Below are positions 39,231 to 46,965 of a DNA stretch of 64,000 nucleotides, piece after piece. This DNA is from Prochlorococcus sp. AG-402-K04. GTDB lineage: Bacteria; Cyanobacteriota; Cyanobacteriia; PCC-6307; Cyanobiaceae. Under the pieces are notes generated by a model, which was not told where the DNA came from, did not search any database, and was given only the letters and a program-made list of their open reading frames with translations. Location of the stretch: positions 1 to 64,000 of the forward strand of contig QCID01000006.1 in the NCBI GenBank assembly GCA_003216895.1. Reading direction: 5' to 3'. The position numbers and the translations under genes were made by a program. Position 1 is the first letter of the stretch. The number at the start of each line of letters is the position of its first letter.

Positions 39231-39464
39231 CTTTCCTCCGATTTATTTTTCGTTCTATTTAGGATAGCTACTCCTTCTATCTAAATTTTATTACTTTGAA
39301 AATTGTCATTTTTAAAGTAAAGAACGCCTATTTGAATCTTTTCAAAACTTCATCGGCCAATCAGCATCATATTTTACTTTCAAAAGTTTAGATTTTTCTT
39401 TCGAGATTAATCATTTTTGCTCTAGAGACATCCTGAGATGGGTATAGACAAAAGTAAAAAACGT

Positions 39465-39565
39465 AAAGAGAGTTGTCGTTTTTTCACTCAGGAGGGACGG
39501 TGAGGGAACAAAGAGGAACGATAATTAGAAATCGGTTCAAAATCCAACAACATCTCCAACAACAT
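39465..39565 (+). repeat. Att-like module repeat a
   Basis: Weak tRNA-end core (AAAGAGAGTTG, 7 of 11), 66 bases, then ATCCAACAACAT (39542) and CTCCAACAACAT (39554). Its interior (ACGGTGAGGGAACAAAGAGG and following bases) matches repeat e, which confirms it as a member of the family despite the poor core. Confidence 0.6.
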
Positions 39566-39704
39566 CTCAAGATCTAACGATTAAAAAACTACTCGCAAAA
39601 ATGATAGAAAATAATACTTCTAAAGAAAAGTGAATTCAAAAACTTATGGCATGTCGTTAAGTTAAATTAGAATCAAGTTAAAAGAGCCTCTTATTTGGAT
39701 TTAC

Positions 39705-40025
39705 ATGAGAATCCAAACTTTTACAAAAATTGCATGTTTTGCCACTTTCATGAGTTGCAATTTTCAATGGAGTAATGCAAATCCTATTATTGACAAAGTA
39801 GAGGGGCTTCGTAATACACCAGGCTATTATTTAAATCAGCCACAAAATGGTGGAACGACAACACTTAAGGAAAAGTGCGAAGCTATTGATTATTTTCAAA
39901 GAATTAATGATTGGGGAGGAGTTATGAAAATTTCCTTTCAAATAGGATTTGAACACCCTACTGACTACCTCAAAGTTGATGAAGCTTGTGCAAAAGTTGG
40001 TGTAAATACCTCAGTGGATTTTTAG
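39705..40025 (+). CDS. Small secreted protein
   Basis: 106 residues with a signal peptide ending near NFQWSNANP. The mature part contains two Cys (LKEKCEAIDYF; DEACAKVG) and is soluble. No recognised family. Sole gene of the module between repeats a and b. Confidence 0.6.
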   Translation: MRIQTFTKIACFATFMSCNFQWSNANPIIDKVEGLRNTPGYYLNQPQNGGTTTLKEKCEAIDYFQRINDWGGVMKISFQIGFEHPTDYLKVDEACAKVGVNTSVDF

Positions 40026-40042
40026 TTTTTGATAAACCTTTG

Positions 40043-40091
40043 CAGAGAGGGTGTAAGTCCAACTGACACCTCATGGCACTATGTGGCACTA
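40043..40091 (+). repeat. Att-like module repeat b (divergent arms)
   Basis: Core CAGAGAGGGTG (10 of 11 to the tRNA-Ser end) is followed by TGTAAGTCC and then a different arm pair, GGCACTA twice (40075 and 40085). This shows that the core is conserved while arms can be replaced. Confidence 0.6.
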
Positions 40092-40346
40092 AAAGGTCAT
40101 TTCATTTTTTTCATGTAAACCTTTAAAGAGATAATTCATAATTATTCATTTCCGACTCATCCTCAATAAAGGTAAATCCAAAAAGACTTAAAAAGTTTAT
40201 TTTTAGATTCATTTTGTTTTTTGACTTCTGCTCTAATAAATTACATAGGTGGAGCATAAAATAATATATTGTTAAAAAATACTTATTCCTCGCAACCCTT
40301 TAACCTCAATAACTTATGCTCCATAAGCATTAATTACTAGTATAAA

Positions 40347-40667
40347 ATGATAAATAGAATATTATTAAGTTGTATTCTTTTGCCTATTCTACTTACAGGT
40401 TGTTCATCAAATGATGAAGTAAAAGGAATCAAACCTGAATCAGGTGATGTAATAAAAGACCTTGGACCGAATGCTTATATGGGGAATGGTTCACAAGTCA
40501 ATTGCACTAAACAAACTATAAAAAATACCGAAGTCATTAATCAATTTCTAAATATTGATGATTACATTAAAGAGGTCATAAATCAATCTCCAGATGCTAA
40601 GGGTTGGGAATCAACGCTGGAATACGCGATTGAACTGATTTTTGATATGTATTGTTTAGATGAATAA
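40347..40667 (+). CDS. Small lipoprotein
   Basis: 106 residues. The lipobox LLTGC at residues 15-19 follows a short hydrophobic helix, so it should be a lipid-anchored envelope protein. The mature part is acidic with two further Cys. No recognised family. Sole gene between repeats b and c. Confidence 0.65.
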   Translation: MINRILLSCILLPILLTGCSSNDEVKGIKPESGDVIKDLGPNAYMGNGSQVNCTKQTIKNTEVINQFLNIDDYIKEVINQSPDAKGWESTLEYAIELIFDMYCLDE

Positions 40668-40744
40668 TGCCTTATCAAATAAGAATTTAAAAATATAGAG
40701 GAGAAAATTCCAGATAATATCTACTGTTTAGAGACATTTTGGTA

Positions 40745-40849
40745 CTGAGAAGGTGTCAGTCGCTTTAGATCCTTTTAGGACTTGTGGGGACAGGAGAGGA
40801 AAGGTTTCTGAAATTGGATGGCAATATCACCCAGCACATCCACCAGCAC
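40745..40849 (+). repeat. Att-like module repeat c
   Basis: Core CTGAGAAGGTG (9 of 11), 70 bases with GTGGGGACAGGAGAGGA, then ATCACCCAGCAC (40826) and ATCCACCAGCAC (40838). Total 105 bases. It is close to identical to repeat i, and the homology extends about 25 bases left of the core. Confidence 0.8.
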
Positions 40850-40869
40850 ATTTTTTGAAAAAGAATCTA

Positions 40870-41180
40870 GATATTTTTTATCATTCAGAGAATATTATCT
40901 TTTCTCTCTTTCTTGGGCGTGTAAACCAAAAGAATTCCAACACTAAACCGACGAATGGAATCAACCATAAAAATATATTTTACTAAGGTTTTTTCAATAT
41001 CTCTTAAACGCCTAATTCATATAGCAATACGTAGGGAAATCCCCCAAAAGAAATAGATTAGTGAAAGGGCACCAACAAGAAGAGATATAAATAAAATCAA
41101 ATCCCCAAAAATTCACTTCGACTCGTTTTACCAGAGAAATCAAAAGATATTCTCCAAGCAGAAAAATAAGACTTGATCAT
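40870..41180 (-). pseudogene. DUF805 membrane protein, multiply broken
   Basis: The minus strand from the ATG at 41180 reads MIKSYFSAWRISFDFSGKTS then RSEFLG, the DUF805 N-terminus, and hits TGA. In other frames the family continues: LILFISLLVGALSLIYFFWG, IRRLRDIEKT (the R-R-L-x-D-I motif), and LWLIPFVGLVLEFFWF. At least two frameshifts or nonsense changes are needed, so it is a decayed gene. Confidence 0.75.
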
Positions 41181-41360
41181 TAAATATCCTTTCTCATTCT
41201 GCCCCACACAAAAAAAACATACAACGCTCCTATGCCATTACTTATACCGAATTTTAAAAAAATATTTTAATTTCTTAAGTTTGAAGATCCCATATGAAAT
41301 TCTTAAAGGAAGAGTTAATATATTATTTTAAAATTGTTAATTATTATTTCCTCACAGAAA

Positions 41361-41687
41361 ATGAACTCTAGAACTTATCTTATTTACTTAAATCTTATCA
41401 TTTCATCAATTTTTTTATTTCCTATTTCAACCCAAGCAAAACCTAAGAATATTACAGAGGGATTATACTTCGGTATGGGTTATGGCGTAAGTTCTACACT
41501 TTGTGATTTAACGATTAATGGTGTTTTAACTGAATCTATGGGTAATGAATTTATATATAATTATTTCCAACCAGGACTCACAAATGGAGATTACAATCTT
41601 CTTGGACAAACGAAAGATGGTTTTAATGCTGCAGTAGATGTTATAAACGATCAAGATGGTGAAAATTGCAAATTAAAAGTTTATTAA
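41361..41687 (+). CDS. Small secreted protein, family shared with 42053
   Basis: 108 residues from the ATG at 41361 (a TTG at 41334 is possible). The signal peptide ends near PISTQAKP. The mature segment LYFGMGYGVSSTLCDL resembles YYYGFFIGSLSETCIL in the next module's gene, with a conserved Cys. Function unknown. Confidence 0.62.
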   Translation: MNSRTYLIYLNLIISSIFLFPISTQAKPKNITEGLYFGMGYGVSSTLCDLTINGVLTESMGNEFIYNYFQPGLTNGDYNLLGQTKDGFNAAVDVINDQDGENCKLKVY

Positions 41688-41861
41688 AAACTAACTTTTA
41701 ATCAATCGTATAGAAATACAGAATTTTTAATAATATTTGTACAATCATTTTAAGGGGTTTCTTAGAATAAAAAATAGGAACTCGAGCGAGAGATGCAGAA
41801 TTCAGGCGAAATTCTGCACGAATATAGACGCCTTGAGTCGCCTACAGTCAAAAATCAGGAG

Positions 41862-41993
41862 CAAAGAGGGAGACAGAGTAAGTCGCTTTAGGTGGTTTTA
41901 GGAATTGTGGGGACATGAGAGGACAGGTTTCTGGTATCAGGTAGCAATATCCACCAGCACATTTTTGATAAAAAATCGCTCATCCACCCACAT
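41862..41993 (+). repeat. Att-like module repeat d (decayed)
   Basis: Core CAAAGAGGGAG (8 of 11), then GTCGCTTTAGG and GTGGGGACATGAGAGGACAG shared with c, g and i, then one ATCCACCAGCAC (41949) and, 21 bases further on, ATCCACCCACAT (41982). Confidence 0.6.
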
Positions 41994-42052
41994 AATTCAA
42001 AGTAAAATAGTAACTAAAATTTATGTAAAATAAATAAAATATTGATTTAATT

Positions 42053-42352
42053 ATGAAAAAGAAGATTGGAATAACTTTTTTTGCACTTTGTATTTTCTCA
42101 ATGCCAAGTCAAGTATTTGCTGAATTTAACTTAGACAATAAAAGTTATTATTATGGTTTTTTTATTGGAAGTTTATCCGAAACTTGTATCCTTTACCAAT
42201 TTGGCAACCTAAGTGGAGAGGATTTAAGAGAAACTTATCAATCAATTTTTTCTAGTCTTAGAAAAAGAGATAAGAAAGTGGAAAAATTGGTTTTTAAATT
42301 TGCCAACGATAAGAAATTCTATTGTAAAGATTTTGTCCCTTTCAATTATTAG
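42053..42352 (+). CDS. Small secreted protein, family shared with 41361
   Basis: 99 residues with a signal peptide (GITFFALCIFSMPSQVFAE). The mature part has YYYGFFIGSLSETCILYQFG, similar to the gene at 41361, and a second Cys in KFYCKDF. Sole gene between repeats d and e. Confidence 0.62.
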   Translation: MKKKIGITFFALCIFSMPSQVFAEFNLDNKSYYYGFFIGSLSETCILYQFGNLSGEDLRETYQSIFSSLRKRDKKVEKLVFKFANDKKFYCKDFVPFNY

Positions 42353-42427
42353 ATTTACCTTTTTCGAAAGTCAAACTCATTCCTTAAGCACTTACTAAAT
42401 CTATTATAAAATCCGCCGTAAGAAAAA

Positions 42428-42532
42428 CTGAGAGAGTGGTAGTCGATTTGCGTTTAGGAGGGACGGTGAGGGAACAAAGAGGAACAATAATTCCAAATCA
42501 GGTAAAAAATCCAACAACATATCCAACAACAT
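42428..42532 (+). repeat. Att-like module repeat e
   Basis: Core CTGAGAGAGTG (9 of 11), exactly 70 bases, then ATCCAACAACAT twice in tandem (42509 and 42521). Total 105 bases. Interior close to repeat a; the core flank GGTAGTCGATTT matches repeat f. Confidence 0.75.
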
Positions 42533-42602
42533 TTTCCTTCTCCCGTTAATAAGGTCTTTTTCTATTAGAGTAGAAAGATCTCATATCAATTGATCTCGGC
42601 AT

Positions 42603-42647
42603 ATCCCACAACATTTTGAGTTCTCGCACTCAAAAATCCCCCCGCAC
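42603..42647 (+). repeat. Isolated arm-type repeats
   Basis: ATCCCACAACAT (42603) and ATCCCCCCGCAC (42636) fit the ATCCnnnnCA[CT] pattern, separated by TTTGAGTTCTCGCACTCAA. The same separator and a similar first word recur at 44115, so these are two copies of one arm region. Confidence 0.55.
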
Positions 42648-42702
42648 AAATCGCTCTCCAATAAGAAATTTCGGGTAAAATTAAAGACAAAAGGAATCCT
42701 AT

Positions 42703-43227
42703 ATGAATAAGAATAAAATTCTATTCATCGTCGCTTTAATAACATCCCCTTTGATATCAAGTTGTTCCCTATTGATGGATTTGCCAACCAAGTTAATAGA
42801 TAACTATAACTCAACTAAAGCATGTAGACTTAAACCTATCAGCAATGAGAATCCTACTAAATCTCAACTAGAGACTCTAATAAATACTTATTTAAGTTGC
42901 AAGTCAGCATTCCTTGCTGGAAAAGAAAATACTGACTTTTCAAATATTTTATCCTCAAGTCTTACAAATAGTCTATCAAAAGAGCGCCAAAAAGATATTT
43001 CAAGAGGCAATGTGCAACTGGTAAATGTACTTATAAGTTCCCTTAAAGTTCAGTCTCGAACAAATAAGAGAATTGTTCTAAATGTTATTTTGAACTATCA
43101 AAGTAAAAGGATTAGTTCTTCTGGTGAGATTTTAACAGAAACGGTTATGCCTTCTTTAAAAGTGAAGTATGTCCTTGAACGCAATAAAGATATTTGGCAG
43201 ATAGTTGATTACTTAAGTGCAAATTGA
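42703..43227 (+). CDS. Lipoprotein
   Basis: 174 residues. Lipobox LISSC near residue 21. The C-terminal half (SSLKVQSRTNKRIVLNVILN then YQSKRISSSGE) alternates strands and ends KDIWQIVDYLSAN, the outline of a cystatin-like domain such as the ARC6 IMS domain; that similarity is weak. Located in the module after repeat e. Confidence 0.6.
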   Translation: MNKNKILFIVALITSPLISSCSLLMDLPTKLIDNYNSTKACRLKPISNENPTKSQLETLINTYLSCKSAFLAGKENTDFSNILSSSLTNSLSKERQKDISRGNVQLVNVLISSLKVQSRTNKRIVLNVILNYQSKRISSSGEILTETVMPSLKVKYVLERNKDIWQIVDYLSAN

Positions 43228-43236
43228 GGGATGAAT

Positions 43237-43329
43237 TTATAAATATTGAAACCCCTTCTTACCCATCATTTGAGTTCTGTCTTGTTTTGTTATCAACTTC
43301 TCGTCATCTGCAAGTTTGAATCTTGCCAT
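43237..43329 (-). CDS. Possible 30-residue peptide or gene remnant
   Basis: ATG at 43329 opens a frame of 30 codons (MARFKLADDEKLITKQDRTQ and a basic end). It may be a real micro-protein or the surviving start of a deleted gene. Nothing else supports it. Confidence 0.25.
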   Translation of the reverse strand: MARFKLADDEKLITKQDRTQMMGKKGFQYL

Positions 43330-43408
43330 GTTTTTGCTGTATAAATGCAATTAAATTCTATTTGGAAAATAATAAAATAATTACTTATTGTTTTTTTCAC
43401 ACTTATAA

Positions 43409-43454
43409 ATTCCCTAGCACATTTTATTTCTTTCCCTAGCACAATCCCTACCAC
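43409..43454 (+). repeat. Arm-type repeats, CCCTAGCAC variety
   Basis: ATTCCCTAGCAC (43409), TTTCCCTAGCAC (43431) and ATCCCTACCAC (43444) form a further variant of the arm set. An AlpA-type fossil begins about 57 bases to the right. Confidence 0.5.
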
Positions 43455-43497
43455 GTTTTTTAGACGCACTTGACTGCATAGATAATTGATTAGTCAT

Positions 43498-43521
43498 AAA
43501 AAAGTAGGGTTTAACTCCTAC
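43498..43521 (-). terminator. Intrinsic terminator at the AlpA fossil end
   Basis: On the minus strand GTAGG and CCTAC flank an 8-base loop and are followed by a T-run. The hairpin overlaps the stop codon of the fossil gene. Confidence 0.55.
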
Positions 43522-43570
43522 CCTTATCTATTTGTTCTTGCATCCATTTCTGTACATCTGATTTCTACAA
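43511..43570 (-). pseudogene. AlpA-type excisionase fossil
   Basis: The minus strand reads K-S-D-V-Q-K-W-M-Q-E-Q-I-D-K-G-R-S then stop, the same tail as the fossil at 45983. A one-base slip brings the preceding L-F-V-E into register; in the present frame it is preceded by a stop. Only the C-terminus survives. Confidence 0.55.
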
Positions 43571-43642
43571 ATAATTGAATAGAATGAGTTTAGTCTTATT
43601 TAATTGCACATACTTCATGCCAAACTTATAGCTATTAAATTT

Positions 43643-44035
43643 TCACTCAGATCGTAAATAAACACCATGACGTGAGGAAGACCAATAAGTAAGAATAGCA
43701 GTATTGATAAATAACCCGACAATCCCAAAGGCTACTTCTTCGAAATTAGAGGTAAACAAGTCTTCAATTATGCATATAAATTCTACAAGAAGCGAAAAAC
43801 AAAGAGTGCATCTAACTACCCATAAACCAAGAATCTTTTTATATAAGAGTTGAATACATCCAAATATAGCGATTAAAAATACCGGTATAGAAACAAACAA
43901 TAAACCAGTTTCTATAGGACCTAATTCTTCAGGGGCAAGAAAGAAAATTGGTGGTATAACAGCTAAGCAAAAAGCTTCAGTAGCAATTCCTAGAATTACC
44001 ATAAGTTTAAAACCAGTTGGTTTAGCAATAGTCAT
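43643..44035 (-). CDS. Membrane protein of unknown function
   Basis: 130 residues from the ATG at 44035 (a TTG at 44047 is also possible). Four transmembrane segments. No recognised family. It follows the fossil AlpA end and is read toward it. Confidence 0.6.
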   Translation of the reverse strand: MTIAKPTGFKLMVILGIATEAFCLAVIPPIFFLAPEELGPIETGLLFVSIPVFLIAIFGCIQLLYKKILGLWVVRCTLCFSLLVEFICIIEDLFTSNFEEVAFGIVGLFINTAILTYWSSSRHGVYLRSE

Positions 44036-44084
44036 TAAAACATCCAAGAGAAGTAAGATTTTAATTTAGTTCTAACGCTCGAAT

Positions 44085-44160
44085 ATGACTACCAGAGAGT
44101 GGCATTTTCTCAATATCGCACAACATTTTGAGTTCTCGTACTCAACCCCCCACACATTTT
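44085..44160 (+). repeat. Decayed att/arm remnant
   Basis: CAGAGAGTGG resembles the core. ATCGCACAACAT (44115) and the following TTTGAGTTCTCGTACTCAA match 42603-42635 closely. It indicates a duplicated arm region flanking the genes at 42703 and 43643. Confidence 0.45.
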
Positions 44161-44351
44161 TTTTCCTTTAAAAATAATTAGAAAAAGTTTCAGGGATCAT
44201 TGGAGATTTTTTTCTTTGTCATAACAACTAAACAAAAAATTATAGTTAATGATAAAAAATTTTTTAAAATGAAGTAATTCAAATGTCCGAAAAAGTATCC
44301 TTCCCGATTATATTTTCTTTGTTTTTTAATTAAAAACTACTTAAATTTCTA

Positions 44352-44639
44352 CTATAAAACTGCTCTTATATATCCTATTAACCATTTTATATTAACTAAA
44401 AGGAATGCGAAGGGAACTGCTAAGAGGAGTAATTTATTAAAAACTTTTGATGTTTTGTTAGAAAAAATATTTATTAAGGAGAAAATATTTGCCAGAAATA
44501 AAATTAATATTTGAGTGATAACAATTGAAATCCCAATCCAATAAGAAATTGAATTTAAGTTAATAAATAGATTAATAATATTTGAGATTAAATGTATTAA
44601 TGCATAAAAGAAAAGAAATAAAAGAGCAGGAGTTTCCAT
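44352..44639 (-). CDS. Small membrane protein, paralogue of 37024-37305
   Basis: 95 residues from the ATG at 44639, three hydrophobic segments. The C-terminal half parallels the gene at 37024 (shared N-x-x-x-N-I-F-S-N-K and L-L-L-A-V pattern). Unknown function. Two copies in one island suggest gene exchange between modules. Confidence 0.65.
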   Translation of the reverse strand: METPALLFLFFYALIHLISNIINLFINLNSISYWIGISIVITQILILFLANIFSLINIFSNKTSKVFNKLLLLAVPFAFLLVNIKWLIGYIRAVL

Positions 44640-44728
44640 ATTGACGATCAATTTAAATAATTTTAACCCATAGAACCAAAATCTCTCTTGTTTTATCTTC
44701 CATAAGGGTATCTATTAGAATGTCATAA

Positions 44729-44821
44729 CTGAGAGGGTGGTAGTCGATTTAAGTGATTTTAGGAATCGTGAGGACTCCATAGGAGATAGTTGTCGAAATC
44801 GGTCGAGAAATCCACCAACAC
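44729..44821 (+). repeat. Att-like module repeat f (empty module)
   Basis: Core CTGAGAGGGTG (10 of 11), exactly 70 bases, then one ATCCACCAACAC (44810). The 134-base direct repeat starts there and leads straight to core g. No gene lies between f and g, so this looks like a module that lost its cargo by recombination between its two arm sets. Confidence 0.7.
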
Positions 44822-44943
44822 AATCTTCAGACTTAGAAAGATTTGCAGGATCTATAGCGATCAAATATTCCTGAGAACAACTACTAGAACTAGACTTCTG
44901 TAAGTCTATGGATCCGCAGGAATTACAAAATACGGAGAGGGTG
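44810..44943. repeat. 134-base direct repeat, left copy (att-like)
   Basis: It differs from 47622-47755 at seven positions with no gaps; the last 72 bases are identical. It comprises one arm word, the sequence normally downstream of tRNA-Ser including the small hairpin TAGACTTCTGTAAGTCTA, and the 11-base tRNA end CGGAGAGGGTG. The two copies bracket 2.8 kb. Confidence 0.9.
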
Positions 44944-45036
44944 TCAGTCGCCTTAGGTGCTTTTAGGACTTGTGGGGACAGGAGAGGACAGGTTTCTGAA
45001 ATCGATTACAAAATCCACCCACACATCCACCCACAC
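44933..45036 (+). repeat. Att-like module repeat g
   Basis: Core CGGAGAGGGTG identical to the tRNA-Ser end, 69 bases with TGTGGGGACAGGAGAGGACA, then ATCCACCCACAC twice in tandem (45013 and 45025). Confidence 0.85.
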
Positions 45037-45119
45037 AATTCTCTAATAGATTTATGAACCCCTTTAAAAATCTTCAAAAAGTTGTGTTTTATAGTCGATC
45101 TATTCTAGATTTTATAATT

Positions 45120-45590
45120 CTAATTTTCAACAGATTGAATATGCACAACATCCTTCATGCAACTGAAAGTCCTAATTAAAAGAATTAAGTCTAAAGAAAT
45201 ACTTCCTATTAAATTGCTCATATCAGAATAAATACCACCATCGAAAAATAAACTATGAACAATTTCATATGGAATTACAAAAAAGAAAAGATATCTTATC
45301 GCAATAATAACTTCAAGACTTACTATCCTTTCTAAAAAATTCTTTCCATTTTTGCCTTCATTTGCGATATAACATAAAAATATAGTCAAGAAATAAAGTA
45401 TGTTTTCAAATCCCCAAGCAATCCATTTGTAATTTTCCTCTTGATAGTAATCAAACAATTTAATTTCTTGAGGCGAAGAAATTAATGCAAAAATAATCCC
45501 AATCAAAAAATAATAAATCAATAAGTCTCTTTGATTTATTTTGCTATTAGCAAGATCATTTTTAAGTTTCTGGATATTCCACAAATTCAT
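45120..45590 (-). CDS. Membrane protein of unknown function
   Basis: 156 residues, about four transmembrane helices (LIYYFLIGIIFALIS; YFLTIFLCYIA). No recognised family. Only gene of the module between repeats g and h. Confidence 0.6.
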   Translation of the reverse strand: MNLWNIQKLKNDLANSKINQRDLLIYYFLIGIIFALISSPQEIKLFDYYQEENYKWIAWGFENILYFLTIFLCYIANEGKNGKNFLERIVSLEVIIAIRYLFFFVIPYEIVHSLFFDGGIYSDMSNLIGSISLDLILLIRTFSCMKDVVHIQSVEN

Positions 45591-45804
45591 AATTAAAAAA
45601 AATTTATAATTACACTATAGGTAGCAGTTCTTCATAAAATTGGATTTAAATATTTTTTTTAATACACTAATTTTCTTTAAGTGATTTTCATTTAAATTCA
45701 TATAAACTTCGTGGGAAAAATATTTCTAGATCGATATAAAATCTAAAAAACTATATTTTTGAGACGACTTGGGTATGCATGGGATTACCTGGGAATACAA
45801 AATG

Positions 45805-45909
45805 CGGAGAGGGTGAGATTGTAACTGGTGTTGAAAGATTAGTTATGGGAACCAATGGGACGATACTTTTGGAATCACCCAATAAATCCCACATCACATC
45901 CCACATCAC
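45805..45909 (+). repeat. Att-like module repeat h
   Basis: Core CGGAGAGGGTG identical to the tRNA, with the left flank ATACAAAATG close to the tRNA's own flank and the right flank AGATTG resembling the T-arm. Then 70 bases and ATCCCACATCAC twice (45886 and 45898). Total 105 bases. Confidence 0.8.
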
Positions 45910-45982
45910 CAAAAACCTTGAAAATTCGTCTTTTTTAGAGAATTCAAAGCGTTTTTCAACGCTGTCTCAGAGGCAAATGGTC

Positions 45983-46087
45983 CTAAGCGTTTTTTTCTAT
46001 TTGTTCAGACATCCATTTTTGAACATCACTTTCTAAGCAAACAACAATTGCTGGGGCAATTTCAATTTGTTTTGGATAGAAACCTTT
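45983..46087 (-). pseudogene. AlpA-type excisionase fossil (best preserved)
   Basis: The minus strand reads KGFYPKQIEIAPAIVVCLES then D-V-Q-K-W-M-S-E-Q-I-E-K-N-A and stop. This matches the second half of AlpA/phage excisionase proteins (G-x-F-P-K-P-I-x-L ... W-x-E-S-D-V-x-x-W). The N-terminal half is missing: a stop lies just upstream of the lysine. AlpA-type proteins control integrase direction in P4-like elements. Confidence 0.65.
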
Positions 46088-46107
46088 TTAAGTATGGGAG
46101 GTAAGTT

Positions 46108-46278
46108 ATGAAAATAATTCTTGAATGGGAAGATCAGTTCTCTCATTGGAAGAGATACACCCTGATGAACCATCAACCATCTGCTGTTAGATCAGCAAAG
46201 AGAAGAGCAACTTCTACTGGTAAAAGGCATAGGTTGGTTGATGAATCAGGAAGATTATTAGATCTAATTGATCCATAG
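46108..46278 (+). CDS. Small basic protein, phage/island type
   Basis: 56 residues: MKIILEWEDQFSHWKRYTLM, then a basic helix (AVRSAKRRATSTGKRHRLVD) and ESGRLLDLIDP. The ribosome site GGGAGGT at 46096-46102 is strong. Proteins of this pattern occur in picocyanobacteria, to my recollection, without known function. It is followed after two bases by the gene at 46281, so the two form an operon. Confidence 0.75.
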   Translation: MKIILEWEDQFSHWKRYTLMNHQPSAVRSAKRRATSTGKRHRLVDESGRLLDLIDP

Positions 46279-46280
46279 TT

Positions 46281-46655
46281 ATGAGAAATATATTTTTAAT
46301 CGCAACCACCCTTCTCTTTTGTGGTGATAATGCTTTTGCTTTTTATAGATCAATTCCTTGTGCTCTTTCATATAAGAATTACAGGCAATATTTAATTAAA
46401 ACAGGGGCAACACCTATCAAGTGTGAGGGAGAAACTTATTACTGGGATGAATTATGTAAAAGCGGATGGGATTCACTTGATCTAGATCAACCATATGCTG
46501 CTTGGGATATAAAAGGGGTTTCAGGACTACAACCTGTTAGATATATTTTTCCAGTAAGGCATCCATTTAGTTCTCATAGAACGGATAAGTTTTCAAAGGG
46601 GAAGTTTAAAAATCTTTTATGTGTGAAGGCAGAATATCTTTATGATGAGCGCTGA
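46281..46655 (+). CDS. Small secreted protein
   Basis: 124 residues. The signal peptide ends near CGDNAFAF. The mature part has several Cys (RSIPCALSY, IKCEGETYYWDELCKSGW, LLCVKAEY), suggesting disulfides in an exported protein. No recognised family. Cargo of module 1. Confidence 0.65.
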   Translation: MRNIFLIATTLLFCGDNAFAFYRSIPCALSYKNYRQYLIKTGATPIKCEGETYYWDELCKSGWDSLDLDQPYAAWDIKGVSGLQPVRYIFPVRHPFSSHRTDKFSKGKFKNLLCVKAEYLYDER

Positions 46656-46668
46656 TTAATAGAACTCA

Positions 46669-46713
46669 ATCCCACATCACAGACAATACATCCCACATCA
46701 CATCCCACATCAC
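46669..46713 (+). repeat. Right arms of module 1
   Basis: ATCCCACATCAC at 46669, 46690 and 46702, identical to the left arms at 45886 and 45898. They end 87 bases before the next core. Confidence 0.85.
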
Positions 46714-46800
46714 CAAAAATCAGAAATTGTTTTTTTAGAGAATTAAAAAATAGAAAGAGATAATTTAAATCTATATCTACTTTTTAGAGATAATTTGGTA

Positions 46801-46905
46801 CGGAGAGGGTGTCAGTCGTTTTAGGTACTTTTGGGACTTGTGGGGACAGGAGAGGACAGGTTTCTGAAATTGGATGGCAATATCCACCAGCACATCCACC
46901 AGCAC
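46801..46905 (+). repeat. Att-like module repeat i
   Basis: Core CGGAGAGGGTG identical to the tRNA, exactly 70 bases with TGTGGGGACAGGAGAGGACA, then ATCCACCAGCAC twice (46882 and 46894). Total 105 bases. Confidence 0.85.
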
Positions 46906-46965
46906 ATTTTTAGTCACTACATGATAAATAATTACTCTATTAGAAAAATCTATACTTAGACTTAT

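Larger units (their letters stand above)
45805..46811. mobile_element. Complete miniature module 1 (core to core, matched arms)
   Basis: About 1 kb. It starts with an intact core, then arms ATCCCACATCAC x2 (45886-45909), an AlpA-type fossil, two co-directional genes (46108 and 46281), arms ATCCCACATCAC x3 (46669-46713), and the next intact core at 46801. The same arm word occurs on both sides and nowhere else, so the segment behaves as one unit. It has no recombinase gene. Confidence 0.7.

Noticed and set aside
40753-40986. 77-codon plus-strand frame
   Set aside because: It covers att-like repeat c and the antisense of the DUF805 pseudogene.
45779-46036. 85-codon plus-strand frame
   Set aside because: It spans att-like repeat h and the antisense of the AlpA-type fossil; no protein-like pattern.
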